A stretch of 64,000 nt of DNA from Bacteroidia bacterium (GTDB lineage: Bacteria; Bacteroidota; Bacteroidia; Flavobacteriales; Flavobacteriaceae), in the NCBI GenBank assembly GCA_030427735.1, contig JAUIBP010000004.1, positions 124,001-188,000 on the forward strand. Reading direction: 5' to 3'. Position numbers and translations under genes: made by a program. Below are positions 43,711-53,252 of the stretch, in pieces. The notes beneath the pieces are model-generated. The model had not been told where the DNA came from, searched no databases, and saw only the letters and a program-made list of their open reading frames with translations. How positions within the stretch are numbered: position 1 is the stretch's first letter; every line of letters begins with the position of its first letter.

Positions 43711-44399
43711 AGTGGGATGTTTGACTGTTTTTGAATCTGTTCTACGTTATAAGCTAGAAGTCCTGTATTAATATCTATTGCTATATGAAGAAGAACAGCT
43801 AACCAAATGTTTTGAGTAAAATAGTAAATAACAGAAAATAGCAAACCTAATATAAAGGCGATTATTAGGTTAGATATTCCGCTGCCAATATGGGTTAAAG
43901 CAAAAATAATGTTCGGTATAATAAAAGCAAAGCCTAACATGGTGTGTTCTCTACAAAATTCAAACAAAAAAAGCCTAAATATTATTTCTTCACAAATTCC
44001 AGCGCTTATTGATAGTAAAATAAACCAAAAACGTTCTTGTTTTGTTTTGGGTAGGTAATGATAGATGGCGTTTAATTTGTTCTTTATGTCATTACTGTGT
44101 TCTGCAGATATTTTAGTCGATTTATATTGAAAGATACTAAATGCCATAATTAAAAGAAAGACTATTAAGCCAATAATCGAAAAATTGGGATAAAAATTTA
44201 GTTTAGGTTGTTTGTAAATTAAATATTGAAGAATTACCAATAGTGTTAAAAACCAAAATATAAAAAGGGTTAGTTTGTAATCTATAAGTCGAAATGCCCC
44301 GTCTCGTTTAATATTCAAGTTTATTCTTTTATGGGTAAGCACCACATAAATAGGAAAAACTATTCCAATTAATACTGCTATAATACTAGTTGTAGCCAT
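43707..44399 (-). CDS. CPBP-family intramembrane protease
   Basis: A 230-residue protein with about seven membrane segments and the CPBP/Abi motif EEIIFRLFLFE near residue 137. A second His-containing segment follows (IIFALTHIG), and another conserved His lies in a later helix (LLHIAIDINTG). These are the expected glutamic-protease residues. Family members include prenyl-protein peptidases and immunity-type proteins; substrate unknown. It is the first gene of the CPBP-CLC-DUF190 unit, with a four-base overlap to the CLC gene. Confidence 0.82.
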   Translation of the reverse strand: MATTSIIAVLIGIVFPIYVVLTHKRINLNIKRDGAFRLIDYKLTLFIFWFLTLLVILQYLIYKQPKLNFYPNFSIIGLIVFLLIMAFSIFQYKSTKISAEHSNDIKNKLNAIYHYLPKTKQERFWFILLSISAGICEEIIFRLFLFEFCREHTMLGFAFIIPNIIFALTHIGSGISNLIIAFILGLLFSVIYYFTQNIWLAVLLHIAIDINTGLLAYNVEQIQKQSNIPL

Positions 44400-44543
44400 A
44401 TTATTTCAATATTAAACAGTTAAAAACCATCAGAGTTATTTTAAAGATACAAATTTGTAAAGAATATATTAGAGTTTAAAATGTATAAAAATTGCGTTTT
44501 TAAATAGCCCTTTAAATTTTAGAAAAAGACTACGTGTGTGGCT

Positions 44544-44577
44544 AATGTCTTGTTAATTAAAATTTTAACAAGACATT
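44544..44577. repeat. 13-bp perfect inverted repeat
   Basis: AATGTCTTGTTAA and its exact complement with an 8-base loop. Not followed by a T run on the plus strand, so not a standard terminator; could be an RNA stem or a protein site. Confidence 0.75.
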
Positions 44578-44790
44578 GTGATTTTAAAAACAATTCTGGT
44601 ATAATTTTTACCGTTACTAGTTTGCTAAGATTTATTATAAAAATCCCTGTCAAGATAAACAAAAGTATGCATAGGAATGTAAGCCAAATTACTTCTTGGC
44701 AGGAGATTTTTAATTTGTAAGTCGCACGCTTTTCAATTTATATAAAAAGAAATGAAACATACATAATTTTTTTGGTTGGTTATTTAGTTT

Positions 44791-44831
44791 AAAACTGCTT
44801 AAAGGATAATTCCTTTAAGCAGTTTTTATTT
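44791..44831 (+). terminator. Orphan strong intrinsic terminator
   Basis: Perfect 16-bp stem AAAACTGCTTAAAGGA with its complement (44791-44806 with 44811-44826), 4-base loop, followed by T-rich sequence. The nearest annotated plus-strand gene lies far upstream, so it probably ends an unannotated transcript. Confidence 0.8.
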
Positions 44832-44923
44832 TTAGAATTTATGTGAGTGTTTAATTGGAATTAAACTGAGAATTTTTAAACTTTACAAGAGCTATTAAAT
44901 AACATTTTAAAAATTAAATAATT

Positions 44924-45421
44924 ATGGGTTTATTTTCATTCATTAAAGATGCAGGTGCCAATATTTTTGGAATTGGTAAAAGCAGTGCCGAAGAGGCTGC
45001 AGAAAAAGCGGCCGATGCTGCTGCTGCAAAATTAGCAGCCGAAAATGCAGCTGCGGCTAAGTTAAAAGAAACAGTAACCGACTTAAGTTTGCAAGTAAGC
45101 AACTTAAATATAGTTGTTAAAGATGATTTAGCGACCGTTACAGGTGCCGCTTACGATCAGGCTACTAAAGAAAAAGTAGTGCTTGTGGTAGGGAATTCGG
45201 CAGGTATTGCCACAGTAGACGACCAGATGACTGTTGAAAATCCAGAGCCAGAAGCTCAATTTCACACTGTAGTTAGCGGCGATACTTTAGGAAAGATTGC
45301 CAAGAAGTTTTATGGTAATGCAATGAAATATCCAGAAATTTTTGAAGCTAACAAACCTATGCTTAAAGATCCAGATAAAATTTACCCTGGTCAGGTATTG
45401 CGTATTCCTACTTTAGGGTAG
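44924..45421 (+). CDS. kbp: BON-LysM protein, Kbp-like
   Basis: A 165-residue soluble protein. The N-terminal MGLFSFIKDAGANIF is followed by an Ala-rich linker (about 20-48, EEAAEKAADAAAAKLAAE), a BON domain (about 50-105) and a C-terminal LysM domain (about 112-162, GDTLGKIAKKFYGNAMKY and DKIYPGQVLRIP). It is a clear relative of Escherichia coli Kbp/YgaU, a cytoplasmic potassium-binding protein that helps growth at high potassium. Compared with Kbp it has the extra Ala-rich insert. It lies alone after an orphan terminator. Confidence 0.88.
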   Translation: MGLFSFIKDAGANIFGIGKSSAEEAAEKAADAAAAKLAAENAAAAKLKETVTDLSLQVSNLNIVVKDDLATVTGAAYDQATKEKVVLVVGNSAGIATVDDQMTVENPEPEAQFHTVVSGDTLGKIAKKFYGNAMKYPEIFEANKPMLKDPDKIYPGQVLRIPTLG

Positions 45422-45446
45422 TCAATAAAAAATTAAAAGACTTCAG

Positions 45447-45573
45447 AGCGGGTCTGAGAAAGTTAAGTAATTCGTCATTCTGTGCCAGACACAGAATCTC
45501 ATCATATTCAAAGCAATGAGTATGATAATCTGAAATACATTCAGATTGACTAAAAATTAAATTTTTCAGACTC
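45447..45573. repeat. Dispersed palindromic repeat, copy 2
   Basis: Shares CGTCATTCTGTG, ACACAGAATCTCATCAT and CAGATTGAC with copy 1 at 5060-5213. The outer arms GTCTGA.AAA and TTTTTCAGAC are inverted, closing the element into one long imperfect hairpin with a T run beyond it. It fills most of the gap between the convergent kbp and nadD genes. Confidence 0.8.
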
Positions 45574-45578
45574 GTTTT

Positions 45579-46157
45579 TTATTTATAAAAATTCATTTCG
45601 TCTATATATTGCCAAACGCTGTCGGTAAGTAGGGGGATGCAGTTTTTTTGCTCGGCTATAGCTTTTCTGATGGCTGTAGATGAAATTTCCATAATTGGCG
45701 CATCTACTTTATGAATTTTTGGATGGTTTTGGTATGGTGTTTTAATACCTTCATTAGAAATTCTTGGGTAAACATAAATGTGGTAACGTTCTAAAATAAC
45801 ATCGTGGTTTTTCCACTTATGAAAACCGTTTAAATTGTCTTCGCCCATAATTAAAGAAAACTCGTGATTGGGATGTTTTTCTTCTAAATGTATAAGGGTG
45901 TTAATGGTGTAATTGGGTTGCGGCAAATTAAATTCTATGTTACTAGGTTGTAATTTGTCGTAAGCATTTGTTGCTAAATACACCATCTCTAAACGGTGGT
46001 GGTTATCTAATAGAGTACTTTTCTTTTTAAAAGGATTGTGCGGGGTTACCACTAACCAAATTTGATCTAAATCGCTGTATTCGGCCATGTGGTTTGCAAT
46101 AATTATATGGCCTATATGTATTGGGTTAAACGTGCCAAAGTACAATCCGACTTTCAT
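45579..46157 (-). CDS. nadD: Nicotinate-nucleotide adenylyltransferase
   Basis: Adenylates nicotinate mononucleotide in NAD synthesis. The 192-residue protein has the nucleotidyltransferase motif GTFNPIHIGH at its start and ISSTAIR near residue 160. It is the last gene of a yicC-gmk-nadD unit, nine bases after gmk, an order common in Bacteroidota. Confidence 0.95.
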   Translation of the reverse strand: MKVGLYFGTFNPIHIGHIIIANHMAEYSDLDQIWLVVTPHNPFKKKSTLLDNHHRLEMVYLATNAYDKLQPSNIEFNLPQPNYTINTLIHLEEKHPNHEFSLIMGEDNLNGFHKWKNHDVILERYHIYVYPRISNEGIKTPYQNHPKIHKVDAPIMEISSTAIRKAIAEQKNCIPLLTDSVWQYIDEMNFYK

Positions 46158-46166
46158 GAATTACAG

Positions 46167-46739
46167 CTATTGGTTTATAAAATTGGCTACTGTATTTTCG
46201 GCTTCTGCCAATGCGTGTTCTAAATTGTCGTTTTCAATTATGCAGTCGAATAACGGCGCTGTTGCTAATTCGGCCGAAGCTTTGGCTACACGCATGTTTA
46301 TTTTATCTTCAGATTCTGTTTTACGTTTTTTTAATCTGATTTTTAGTTCGTCAATACTTGGTGGTTTTACGAAAATGGACAGGGTTTGCTCAGGGAATTT
46401 CCGTTTAATACGTAACCCTCCAGATACATCTATATCAAAAATTACGTGTTTCCCTTTAGCCCAGATGCGTTCTACTTCGCTTTTAAGAGTGCCGTAAAAA
46501 TTATCGCGATATACTTCTTCCCATTCCAGAAAAGCATCATTTTTTATGTTGTTTTTAAATTCTTCTAACGATAAAAAATAATAGTCTTTTGCATGAATTT
46601 CTTCCCCACGTTTGGCTCTAGAAGTCGCCGAAATAGAGAATTCTAAGTTTAACGATTCTATAGCCAACAAATGTCTTACAATGGTGGTTTTTCCAGATCC
46701 GGATGGTGCAGAGAATACAATAAGTTTTCCTTCGGGCAT
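46167..46739 (-). CDS. gmk: Guanylate kinase
   Basis: Phosphorylates GMP to GDP. The 190-residue protein has the P-loop SAPSGSGKTT (residues 10-19), SRAKRGEE for GMP binding, and the EWEEVYRDNFYGT segment. It is one base after yicC and co-transcribed with nadD. Confidence 0.96.
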   Translation of the reverse strand: MPEGKLIVFSAPSGSGKTTIVRHLLAIESLNLEFSISATSRAKRGEEIHAKDYYFLSLEEFKNNIKNDAFLEWEEVYRDNFYGTLKSEVERIWAKGKHVIFDIDVSGGLRIKRKFPEQTLSIFVKPPSIDELKIRLKKRKTESEDKINMRVAKASAELATAPLFDCIIENDNLEHALAEAENTVANFINQ

Positions 46740-46740
46740 A

Positions 46741-47598
46741 TTATAAAACGTTTAAAAGTTGTTCTTTTATTTTTTCTAGTTCGTCTTTCATTTGAACGAC
46801 TAATTGTTGCATAGGGGCATAATTACTTTTAGAGCCAATGGTGTTAATTTCTCGTCCTATTTCCTGACTAATGAATCCTAGTTTTTTTCCGTTAGAATCT
46901 TTAGAATTTAAGGCAGTTATAAAGTAACTTAAATGGTTTTGTAAACGTACTTTTTCTTCTGTAATATCGTATTTTTCGATATAGTAAACTAGTTCTTGTT
47001 CAAAGCGGTTTTCGTCTACCTTTTCTTTCAATTCTTCAATACCTTTACGCAAGCGTTCTCTAACGGCTTCAACACGTTCTGGGTCTATTGCAATAACCTG
47101 CTGTAGTAGGCTTTCTATGGTCTTTACCCGAGTTTTAAAATCTTGTTCTAAAACCTTTCCTTCGTCTAAACGGTATTGGTTTAAATGGTTTATGGCTTCA
47201 TTTACTTCGGTTAAAACAGCTTTCCATTCATCTTCATCAATATCTGCGCGTTCTGTGCTTAAAGCGTCTGGAAAACGAACGGCCATTTTAAGCAGTTCTG
47301 TAGCATCGCCATCTACAATGTCTTGTAATTGTTTAAGATATTGCGTAACCACAGGTTTGTTAATTTGTGTTGTGGTTTCTTCGCCTGTAACTTCAACAAA
47401 TATCGAGAAGTCTATTTTGCCGCGCTCTAGTTGGTCGGCTATAAGCTTGCGTAATTGCAATTCTTTTTCTCTGTAAAAGGAAGGCATGCGCGTATTCAAA
47501 TCGAGGTTTTTACTATTAAGAGATTTTATTTCGATAGAAATTTTTTTGGTTGGCAATTGTAGTACCGATTTACCATAACCTGTCATTGAATATATCAT
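46741..47598 (-). CDS. yicC: YicC/YloC-family endoribonuclease
   Basis: A 285-residue protein of the YicC family, with the N-terminal signature MIYSMTGYGKS and ISIEIKSLNSKNLDLNTRMP, and the C-terminal DUF1732 part with GFISQEIGREINTIGSKSN. YicC has been shown to be an endoribonuclease linked to small-RNA turnover in Escherichia coli. It is first in the yicC-gmk-nadD unit and has a good promoter element 20 bases upstream. Confidence 0.93.
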   Translation of the reverse strand: MIYSMTGYGKSVLQLPTKKISIEIKSLNSKNLDLNTRMPSFYREKELQLRKLIADQLERGKIDFSIFVEVTGEETTTQINKPVVTQYLKQLQDIVDGDATELLKMAVRFPDALSTERADIDEDEWKAVLTEVNEAINHLNQYRLDEGKVLEQDFKTRVKTIESLLQQVIAIDPERVEAVRERLRKGIEELKEKVDENRFEQELVYYIEKYDITEEKVRLQNHLSYFITALNSKDSNGKKLGFISQEIGREINTIGSKSNYAPMQQLVVQMKDELEKIKEQLLNVL

Positions 47599-47618
47599 AA
47601 GCGTCTTTTAAAGTTGTA

Positions 47619-47626
47619 CAAAGATA
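47619..47626 (-). promoter_or_regulatory. Promoter -7 element of yicC-gmk-nadD
   Basis: Minus-strand TATCTTTG, full match to TAnnTTTG, 20 bases before the yicC ATG. Confidence 0.6.
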
Positions 47627-47685
47627 ATTAAAACTAAAGGTTTAGAAAACACTAATTAATATTATGCATGCAGAGTAATATTTTT

Positions 47686-47693
47686 TATTTTTG
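47686..47693 (+). promoter_or_regulatory. Promoter -7 element of the thioesterase gene
   Basis: TATTTTTG, full match to TAnnTTTG, 15 bases before the ATG at 47709. Confidence 0.55.
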
Positions 47694-47708
47694 AAGTAAA
47701 ACTGAAGC

Positions 47709-48188
47709 ATGTACACAAAACAATTCGAAATTAGATGGAGCGATATAGATGCTAATCGTCATTTAGCGAATTCGGCCTATACCAATTTTATGAGCCATAC
47801 CCGTATGGCATTTTTAATGGAGCAAGGGTTTTCTGCAAACGAACTGGCTAAATTTAATATCGGGCCTGTGGTGTTTTACGAGCATATGTATTATTTTAAA
47901 GAAGCGTTTTTAGGCCAGCCAATTACTGTTGGTTTAGAAGTTTCGGGCTATAGTGAAGATGGTAAATTTTTTAAGTTCGAACATCAGTTTTACAATGATA
48001 AAGGCGATAATATAGCGCATTGCGAAATGCTTGGCGGATGGATAGATTTAAAACAACGAAAACTTATAGGCTTACCAGAAAAGTTGTTAGCATTACTTGA
48101 AGTTTTTCCTAAAAGTGAAAATTTTAAAATATTAACTAAAGAAGATACTCGGGTTAATAATAAAGTGCCAAAACCGTTAAAAGTCTAA
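47709..48188 (+). CDS. Acyl-CoA thioesterase (hotdog fold)
   Basis: A 159-residue 4HBT-type thioesterase: the N-terminal IRWSDIDANRHLANSAYTNF motif carries the conserved Asp and the asparagine-arginine-histidine turn, followed by FYEHMYYFKEAFLGQPI. It is expected to hydrolyse an acyl-CoA or aryl-CoA in the cytoplasm; chain length cannot be told. It overlaps the stop of the convergent EamA gene by four bases. Confidence 0.87.
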   Translation: MYTKQFEIRWSDIDANRHLANSAYTNFMSHTRMAFLMEQGFSANELAKFNIGPVVFYEHMYYFKEAFLGQPITVGLEVSGYSEDGKFFKFEHQFYNDKGDNIAHCEMLGGWIDLKQRKLIGLPEKLLALLEVFPKSENFKILTKEDTRVNNKVPKPLKV

Positions 48189-48197
48189 GCGGTTTTT
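48170..48197. terminator. Possible terminator at overlapping convergent stops
   Basis: AAAACCG (48170-48176) pairs with CGGTTTT (48190-48196) across a 13-base loop that contains both stop codons, with T and A runs outside. Weak but well placed. Confidence 0.4.
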
Positions 48198-49075
48198 GGT
48201 TTTTTAGTTACTAAATAAACACCAATAAAAATTAGTACGGCTGCACTGATTTTTACAGAATTAATTTGATCCGACCCTATTAACTGAGCAAAAATTGCCG
48301 CAATCACAGGCTGTATATATACAAAAGTACTTACTGTTGAAGCGCGCAATTGTGTTAATGCCAACGGATTTAAAACATAGGTGCCGTAGGTAGCAAAAAC
48401 AATTACAAACACAACCGCAAACCAAATATAAGCAGGGAAGCTATGCCATTTAATTTCTAAAACTTCCTGATAACTAAAAGGCGCTGTCATGATTAAGCCA
48501 AATAAAAACATCCATTTTAAGAAAGTAAATGGGTGGTATTTTTCGGTTAGTTTTTTTATTATGATTAGATAAATACTGAAGGCAGTTGCGTTTAAAAGGA
48601 TAAGCGAATTGCCTAGAAAAATATTGTCTCCTGGTTGAGAAGATTTTCCATAGATGCTCAGTACCAAAGCGCCTGCAAACCCCATGAAAATACCAAGTAT
48701 ATTAATTCTAGAAACCTTTTCTTTTAGATATATGGCGGAAAGTATTAATACGACTATTGGAGTAATTGTCATGATAACCGACGCATGAATAGGTGTGGTA
48801 TATTCTAAGCCTTTAAAAAATGAAAGCATATTTACGCACATGCCAAAAAACGAAGCGACAATAAAAATTAAAAAATCTTTTTTGGCGATGTTTTGTTTAG
48901 GAACCAAAACGTCAAAAATCCAAAATAAAAGAGTGGTGCCTATTAAACGCAACAAAATAAAACCAAATGGTTTTACATAACCACCGTCTATAACATCGTT
49001 GGCAAAACTGTAATTTAAACCATAAAAAATCTGAACTATAAAAGCAGCAATTAATGCCAAAATACGTTTATTCAT
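48185..49075 (-). CDS. EamA-family (DMT) transporter
   Basis: A 296-residue inner-membrane protein with ten predicted helices in two EamA repeats (about 5-140 and 150-290); MTITPIVVLILSAIYLKEKVS closes the first half and LTQLRASTVSTFVYIQPVIAAI begins the end of the second. These export amino acids or other metabolites; the substrate cannot be assigned. It overlaps the stop of the ArsC/Spx-like gene by eight bases, so the two are co-transcribed. Confidence 0.88.
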   Translation of the reverse strand: MNKRILALIAAFIVQIFYGLNYSFANDVIDGGYVKPFGFILLRLIGTTLLFWIFDVLVPKQNIAKKDFLIFIVASFFGMCVNMLSFFKGLEYTTPIHASVIMTITPIVVLILSAIYLKEKVSRINILGIFMGFAGALVLSIYGKSSQPGDNIFLGNSLILLNATAFSIYLIIIKKLTEKYHPFTFLKWMFLFGLIMTAPFSYQEVLEIKWHSFPAYIWFAVVFVIVFATYGTYVLNPLALTQLRASTVSTFVYIQPVIAAIFAQLIGSDQINSVKISAAVLIFIGVYLVTKKPKTA

Positions 49076-49421
49076 GAACGGCTAGTTTGGCAGCGTCAAC
49101 AATTTTTTTACTATTTCCGATAAAAATGTCGTTGTTGTATATAAGTACAGGACGCTTTAAAAAGGTGTAATGTTCTAAAATGTATTGTTTGTAGTCGGCT
49201 TCCTCTAAAGTTTGGTTTTTAAGATCCATTTCTTTGTATAACTTAGCGCGTTTGCTAAAAAGAGCTTCGTAACTTTTAGAGAGTTTATGCATTTCCTCTA
49301 ACTGTTTAACGGTAATTGGTTGCTCTTTTATATCTTGTAATTCCACATTTTCAGGTAAATCTAGAGTTTTTAAAATGCGCATGCAGGTATTGCATGTTTT
49401 TAAGTAATAGAATTTTTTCAT
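49068..49421 (-). CDS. ArsC/Spx-like thioredoxin-fold protein
   Basis: A 117-residue protein with the CNTC motif (TCNTCMR, about residue 9-15) at its N-terminus and FLKRPVLIYNNDIFIG near the C-terminus, as in ArsC/Spx/YffB proteins. The open frame reaches 49499, but the extra 26 residues contain the promoter element at 49439-49446, so I start at 49421. It could be an arsenate reductase or a redox protein of unknown partner; a second ArsC is at 59074. EamA follows with an overlap. Confidence 0.82.
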   Translation of the reverse strand: MKKFYYLKTCNTCMRILKTLDLPENVELQDIKEQPITVKQLEEMHKLSKSYEALFSKRAKLYKEMDLKNQTLEEADYKQYILEHYTFLKRPVLIYNNDIFIGNSKKIVDAAKLAVHE

Positions 49422-49438
49422 GAGTGCTTTATTTAATG

Positions 49439-49446
49439 CAAAAATA
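49439..49446 (-). promoter_or_regulatory. Promoter -7 element of the ArsC-like/EamA unit
   Basis: Minus-strand TATTTTTG, full match to TAnnTTTG, 17 bases before the ATG at 49421; it excludes the longer start at 49499. Confidence 0.55.
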
Positions 49447-49493
49447 AAAGGTTTTAAAGGAGCGATTGCTTTATATTTATAAAAAAGATAAAA

Positions 49494-49958
49494 ATGCAAT
49501 TTACATTTACTGTTTTCGAAAAATCTAGAGCCATTTATAATTCGTATTTAGAAACATTATCACTAGAGGAATTAAATACGATACCGCAAGGATTCAATAA
49601 TAATATTATTTGGAATATTAGCCATATTGTGGTTACTCAACAAATTTTAATGTATAAATTATCTGGTTTGCCTGTGCAGATAGCACCTAGTTTAATAGAT
49701 CGTTATAAAAAAGGAACACGACCAGAGCAAGACGTATCTCAAAAAGAGGTAGATGATATGAAAGCCTTATTATTCGAAACTATTTCGCAAACGCAAACAG
49801 ATTATAACAATAAATTATTTGTGAATTTTCAGGAGTATACTGTTTCTACTACAGGAAATACATTGCAAAGTGTAGAAGACGCAATAACGTTTGCCTTATT
49901 TCATGAAGGGTTGCACTTGGGTGTTGTAAAAGGTTTGCTAAATGCCATTAAACTTTAA
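49494..49958 (+). CDS. DinB-family protein
   Basis: A 154-residue four-helix-bundle protein of the DinB/YfiT superfamily. The likely metal-binding histidines are in IIWNISHIVVTQQ (about residue 44) and FHEGLHLGVVKG near the C-terminus (HxxxH spacing). Members include thiol transferases and maleylpyruvate isomerases; most are unassigned. Its last 21 bases overlap the 3' end of the convergent lipoprotein gene. Confidence 0.82.
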   Translation: MQFTFTVFEKSRAIYNSYLETLSLEELNTIPQGFNNNIIWNISHIVVTQQILMYKLSGLPVQIAPSLIDRYKKGTRPEQDVSQKEVDDMKALLFETISQTQTDYNNKLFVNFQEYTVSTTGNTLQSVEDAITFALFHEGLHLGVVKGLLNAIKL

Positions 49959-50657
49959 ATAGGTATTGGCTTCGTGGTAAGGTATAGCGAATTCTGTAAC
50001 ACCAGTGGCGTATGGTGCAATTTCGTAAGTATTGTATAATAATATCAAACCTTCGGAACTATAGCCTATATTTTGAGGCAGTGTAAAAGACTCTGCTTCA
50101 AAATACATATCCTTTTTGTCTTTTGTTTCGGTTTCAAAATACGATTCGGCCAATGTGGCGAACGATTTTTCGTCGGTAAACAGTTGTCGATTTGTTAGTA
50201 ATAAACCCGATTGTGCATCAAAATTCAAAAAATTAATAGCTAAAATACCATGTGCGCCACCAGTATTGGTATAGCAGGTTAGCGAAATGCTTATTATTTC
50301 TGGAGTTTGATACATGACTTCTCCATCAACTTGTGCTTCCCATTCTATAACGCTGTCGGTAAATTGATTTTTAAAATTTTGGTATTCGGTGTTAAATATT
50401 GAGATGTTTTCCTCTAACGAACTTGTCGATTTTTGTTCTTGATTAAATTGAAGCGCAAGAGCGGTTTTTTCTCGTAAAATTGCATTAATGTTATTGGCTA
50501 CTTTACTATTGCCAATAGCTTCAGGTATATGTATTTCTACAATGTTGTTGTTTGGGGTAGTAATGTGTTGCTCTTCGAAAAGGAGTAATTTTTTTTCTTC
50601 AGAACAAGACCAAATTGTAATACTAATAAGTAATGCAATTAAAAATTTAGGAGACAT
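49938..50657 (-). CDS. DUF3298/DUF4163 lipoprotein
   Basis: A 239-residue lipoprotein with a lipobox ITIWSC near residue 18, a DUF4163-like N-terminal part and a DUF3298 C-terminal part (YTNTGGAHGILAINFLNFD, then GLILLYNTYEIAPYATG). RsiV, the lysozyme-sensing anti-sigma factor of Bacillus, contains this domain pair, but there is no sigma factor here and no membrane helix beyond the signal. It may bind a cell-wall ligand or enzyme; role unknown. Confidence 0.82.
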   Translation of the reverse strand: MSPKFLIALLISITIWSCSEEKKLLLFEEQHITTPNNNIVEIHIPEAIGNSKVANNINAILREKTALALQFNQEQKSTSSLEENISIFNTEYQNFKNQFTDSVIEWEAQVDGEVMYQTPEIISISLTCYTNTGGAHGILAINFLNFDAQSGLLLTNRQLFTDEKSFATLAESYFETETKDKKDMYFEAESFTLPQNIGYSSEGLILLYNTYEIAPYATGVTEFAIPYHEANTYLKFNGI

Positions 50658-50776
50658 GAAACGGCGTGTTATTTAATAATAAAGATAGATATTTCGAATG
50701 AAATAAAAGTGAATACCTACTTTAAAATTTAATTAAAGGTCGGGGAATTTTGTGTGGCCGTTATTGCAATTGTAAA

Positions 50777-51553
50777 TTAGTTAATGTAGTAAACATAACC
50801 AAAATTTAACCAGATCATAGAGTCGTTGTGCTTGTTGTAATCTAGTTGATGATTAAGGCCGTCAACCCAATCGCTATTAAAAAACTGCCATTTTACCTCG
50901 AACAAAAAGTCAGAATAATCACTAACTTTATATCTAACACCAGCACCTGTAACAACAGAAAACGTGTAGAACGATGTTGTATCTATAGAGCCTGGAGCCC
51001 AAGGCCCGAAAAAATTATCAGGATTTGTAATATCTTGATCGCCATAAGTTGTACTAGCATCTGGAGAGGCGTAAACGGCATGGCCTCCGAGTAGAAAATA
51101 AGGAGAAAAACTGAAAAAGCGATAATGGAAGTTTTTTAAACTAAAAGGGTAAATTTCAAAATTAAATCCAAGATCTATATTTTGTGCTACCCCGCGTTGT
51201 GCTCTTAATTTATCGGCGTTTTCACTAACCTGGTCGGGTTCAACGTATTTTCCGTAGTGTTTTAAATTTGTTTTGTTGTAGGCGGCGTCTAGTCTGATTT
51301 TAAAATGATCAAAAAGTTTTGATCCATTACGTCTATACCCGCTACCCCAATCCATTGGGTTTAGGGCGTAAAACACTCCAATTCCAAAGCCAATATTTCC
51401 TAAATTGGTATCTGTATCTCCTCTTAATCCAAAATCAGATCGCATTTGTACGGGGCCAGTAAAAATTCCAGCTTCATGACCCGTTTGAGAAAACAAAGGG
51501 GAAATCAAAAACAAGCATGCAACTAAAAATAGCGGTTTTAACGTGTTTAGCAT
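50777..51553 (-). CDS. Outer-membrane protein, THC0290_0291 type
   Basis: A 258-residue protein with a signal peptide (ending PLFSQ) and a beta-rich body with alternating hydrophobic strands ending in WLNFGYVYYIN, the mark of a small outer-membrane barrel. The GHEAGIFTGPVQMRSDFGLRGD start is recognisable from Flavobacteriaceae proteins named THC0290_0291 family. No function known. It is transcribed alone from a promoter about 47 bases upstream. Confidence 0.75.
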   Translation of the reverse strand: MLNTLKPLFLVACLFLISPLFSQTGHEAGIFTGPVQMRSDFGLRGDTDTNLGNIGFGIGVFYALNPMDWGSGYRRNGSKLFDHFKIRLDAAYNKTNLKHYGKYVEPDQVSENADKLRAQRGVAQNIDLGFNFEIYPFSLKNFHYRFFSFSPYFLLGGHAVYASPDASTTYGDQDITNPDNFFGPWAPGSIDTTSFYTFSVVTGAGVRYKVSDYSDFLFEVKWQFFNSDWVDGLNHQLDYNKHNDSMIWLNFGYVYYIN

Positions 51554-51600
51554 AGTATTCTTTAAAAATAGATGCTGTTCTTGGGGATTAATAGCATTAA

Positions 51601-51608
51601 CAAATATA
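51601..51608 (-). promoter_or_regulatory. Promoter -7 element of the outer-membrane protein gene
   Basis: Minus-strand TATATTTG, full match to TAnnTTTG. Confidence 0.5.
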
Positions 51609-51720
51609 TAAAATAGGTTATGACAATCAAATAAATAGTAAACAAATGTTAAAAATGAATTTACATTTCTTTTTTGGTTACGAATTTTTATTTAAAATGC
51701 TTTAAAATTTAAAGATAATG

Positions 51721-51728
51721 TATATTTG
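51721..51728 (+). promoter_or_regulatory. Promoter -7 element of gdhA
   Basis: TATATTTG, full match to TAnnTTTG, 47 bases before the gdhA ATG. Confidence 0.55.
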
Positions 51729-51736
51729 TACTGTAA

Positions 51737-53119
<1,383 letters not shown>

Positions 53120-53143
53120 AAACTATAAAGACAAGATATTATT

Positions 53144-53180
53144 AAAACCTTCAGAAAATTATAAATTCTGAAGGTTTTTT
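53144..53180 (+). terminator. Terminator of gdhA
   Basis: Perfect 13-bp stem AAAACCTTCAGAA with its complement (53144-53156 with 53166-53178), then a T run. It lies 25 bases past the stop. Confidence 0.9.
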
Positions 53181-53252
53181 CATTGGTCTCAGTCGTTAGC
53201 TGAAACTATGTGTTTTTAGAGCAAGACTTACAGTTTCAATAAATATTTTTGC

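Larger units (their letters stand above)
44400..44923. other. Gene-free region with hairpins, candidate small RNA
   Basis: 524 bases without a convincing gene. A 60-codon frame at 44538-44720 has no family features. A perfect 13-bp inverted repeat (AATGTCTTGTTAA at 44544-44556 with its complement at 44565-44577) and a strong terminator (44791-44826) are present. A terminator with no upstream gene suggests a short plus-strand RNA here. Confidence 0.45.

Noticed and set aside
44400-44560. Fluoride riboswitch before the CPBP-CLC-DUF190 operon
   Set aside because: I looked for the GC-rich conserved fluoride-aptamer segments on the minus strand and saw none; the leader is AT-rich.
44538-44720. 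A 60-codon plus-strand gene
   Set aside because: No recognisable domain, no good promoter and overlap with a perfect inverted repeat; kept only as part of a possible small-RNA region.
49422-49499. Longer N-terminus for the ArsC/Spx-like protein
   Set aside because: The extra 26 residues overlap the -7 element at 49439-49446 and the thioredoxin fold starts at MKKFYYLKTC.
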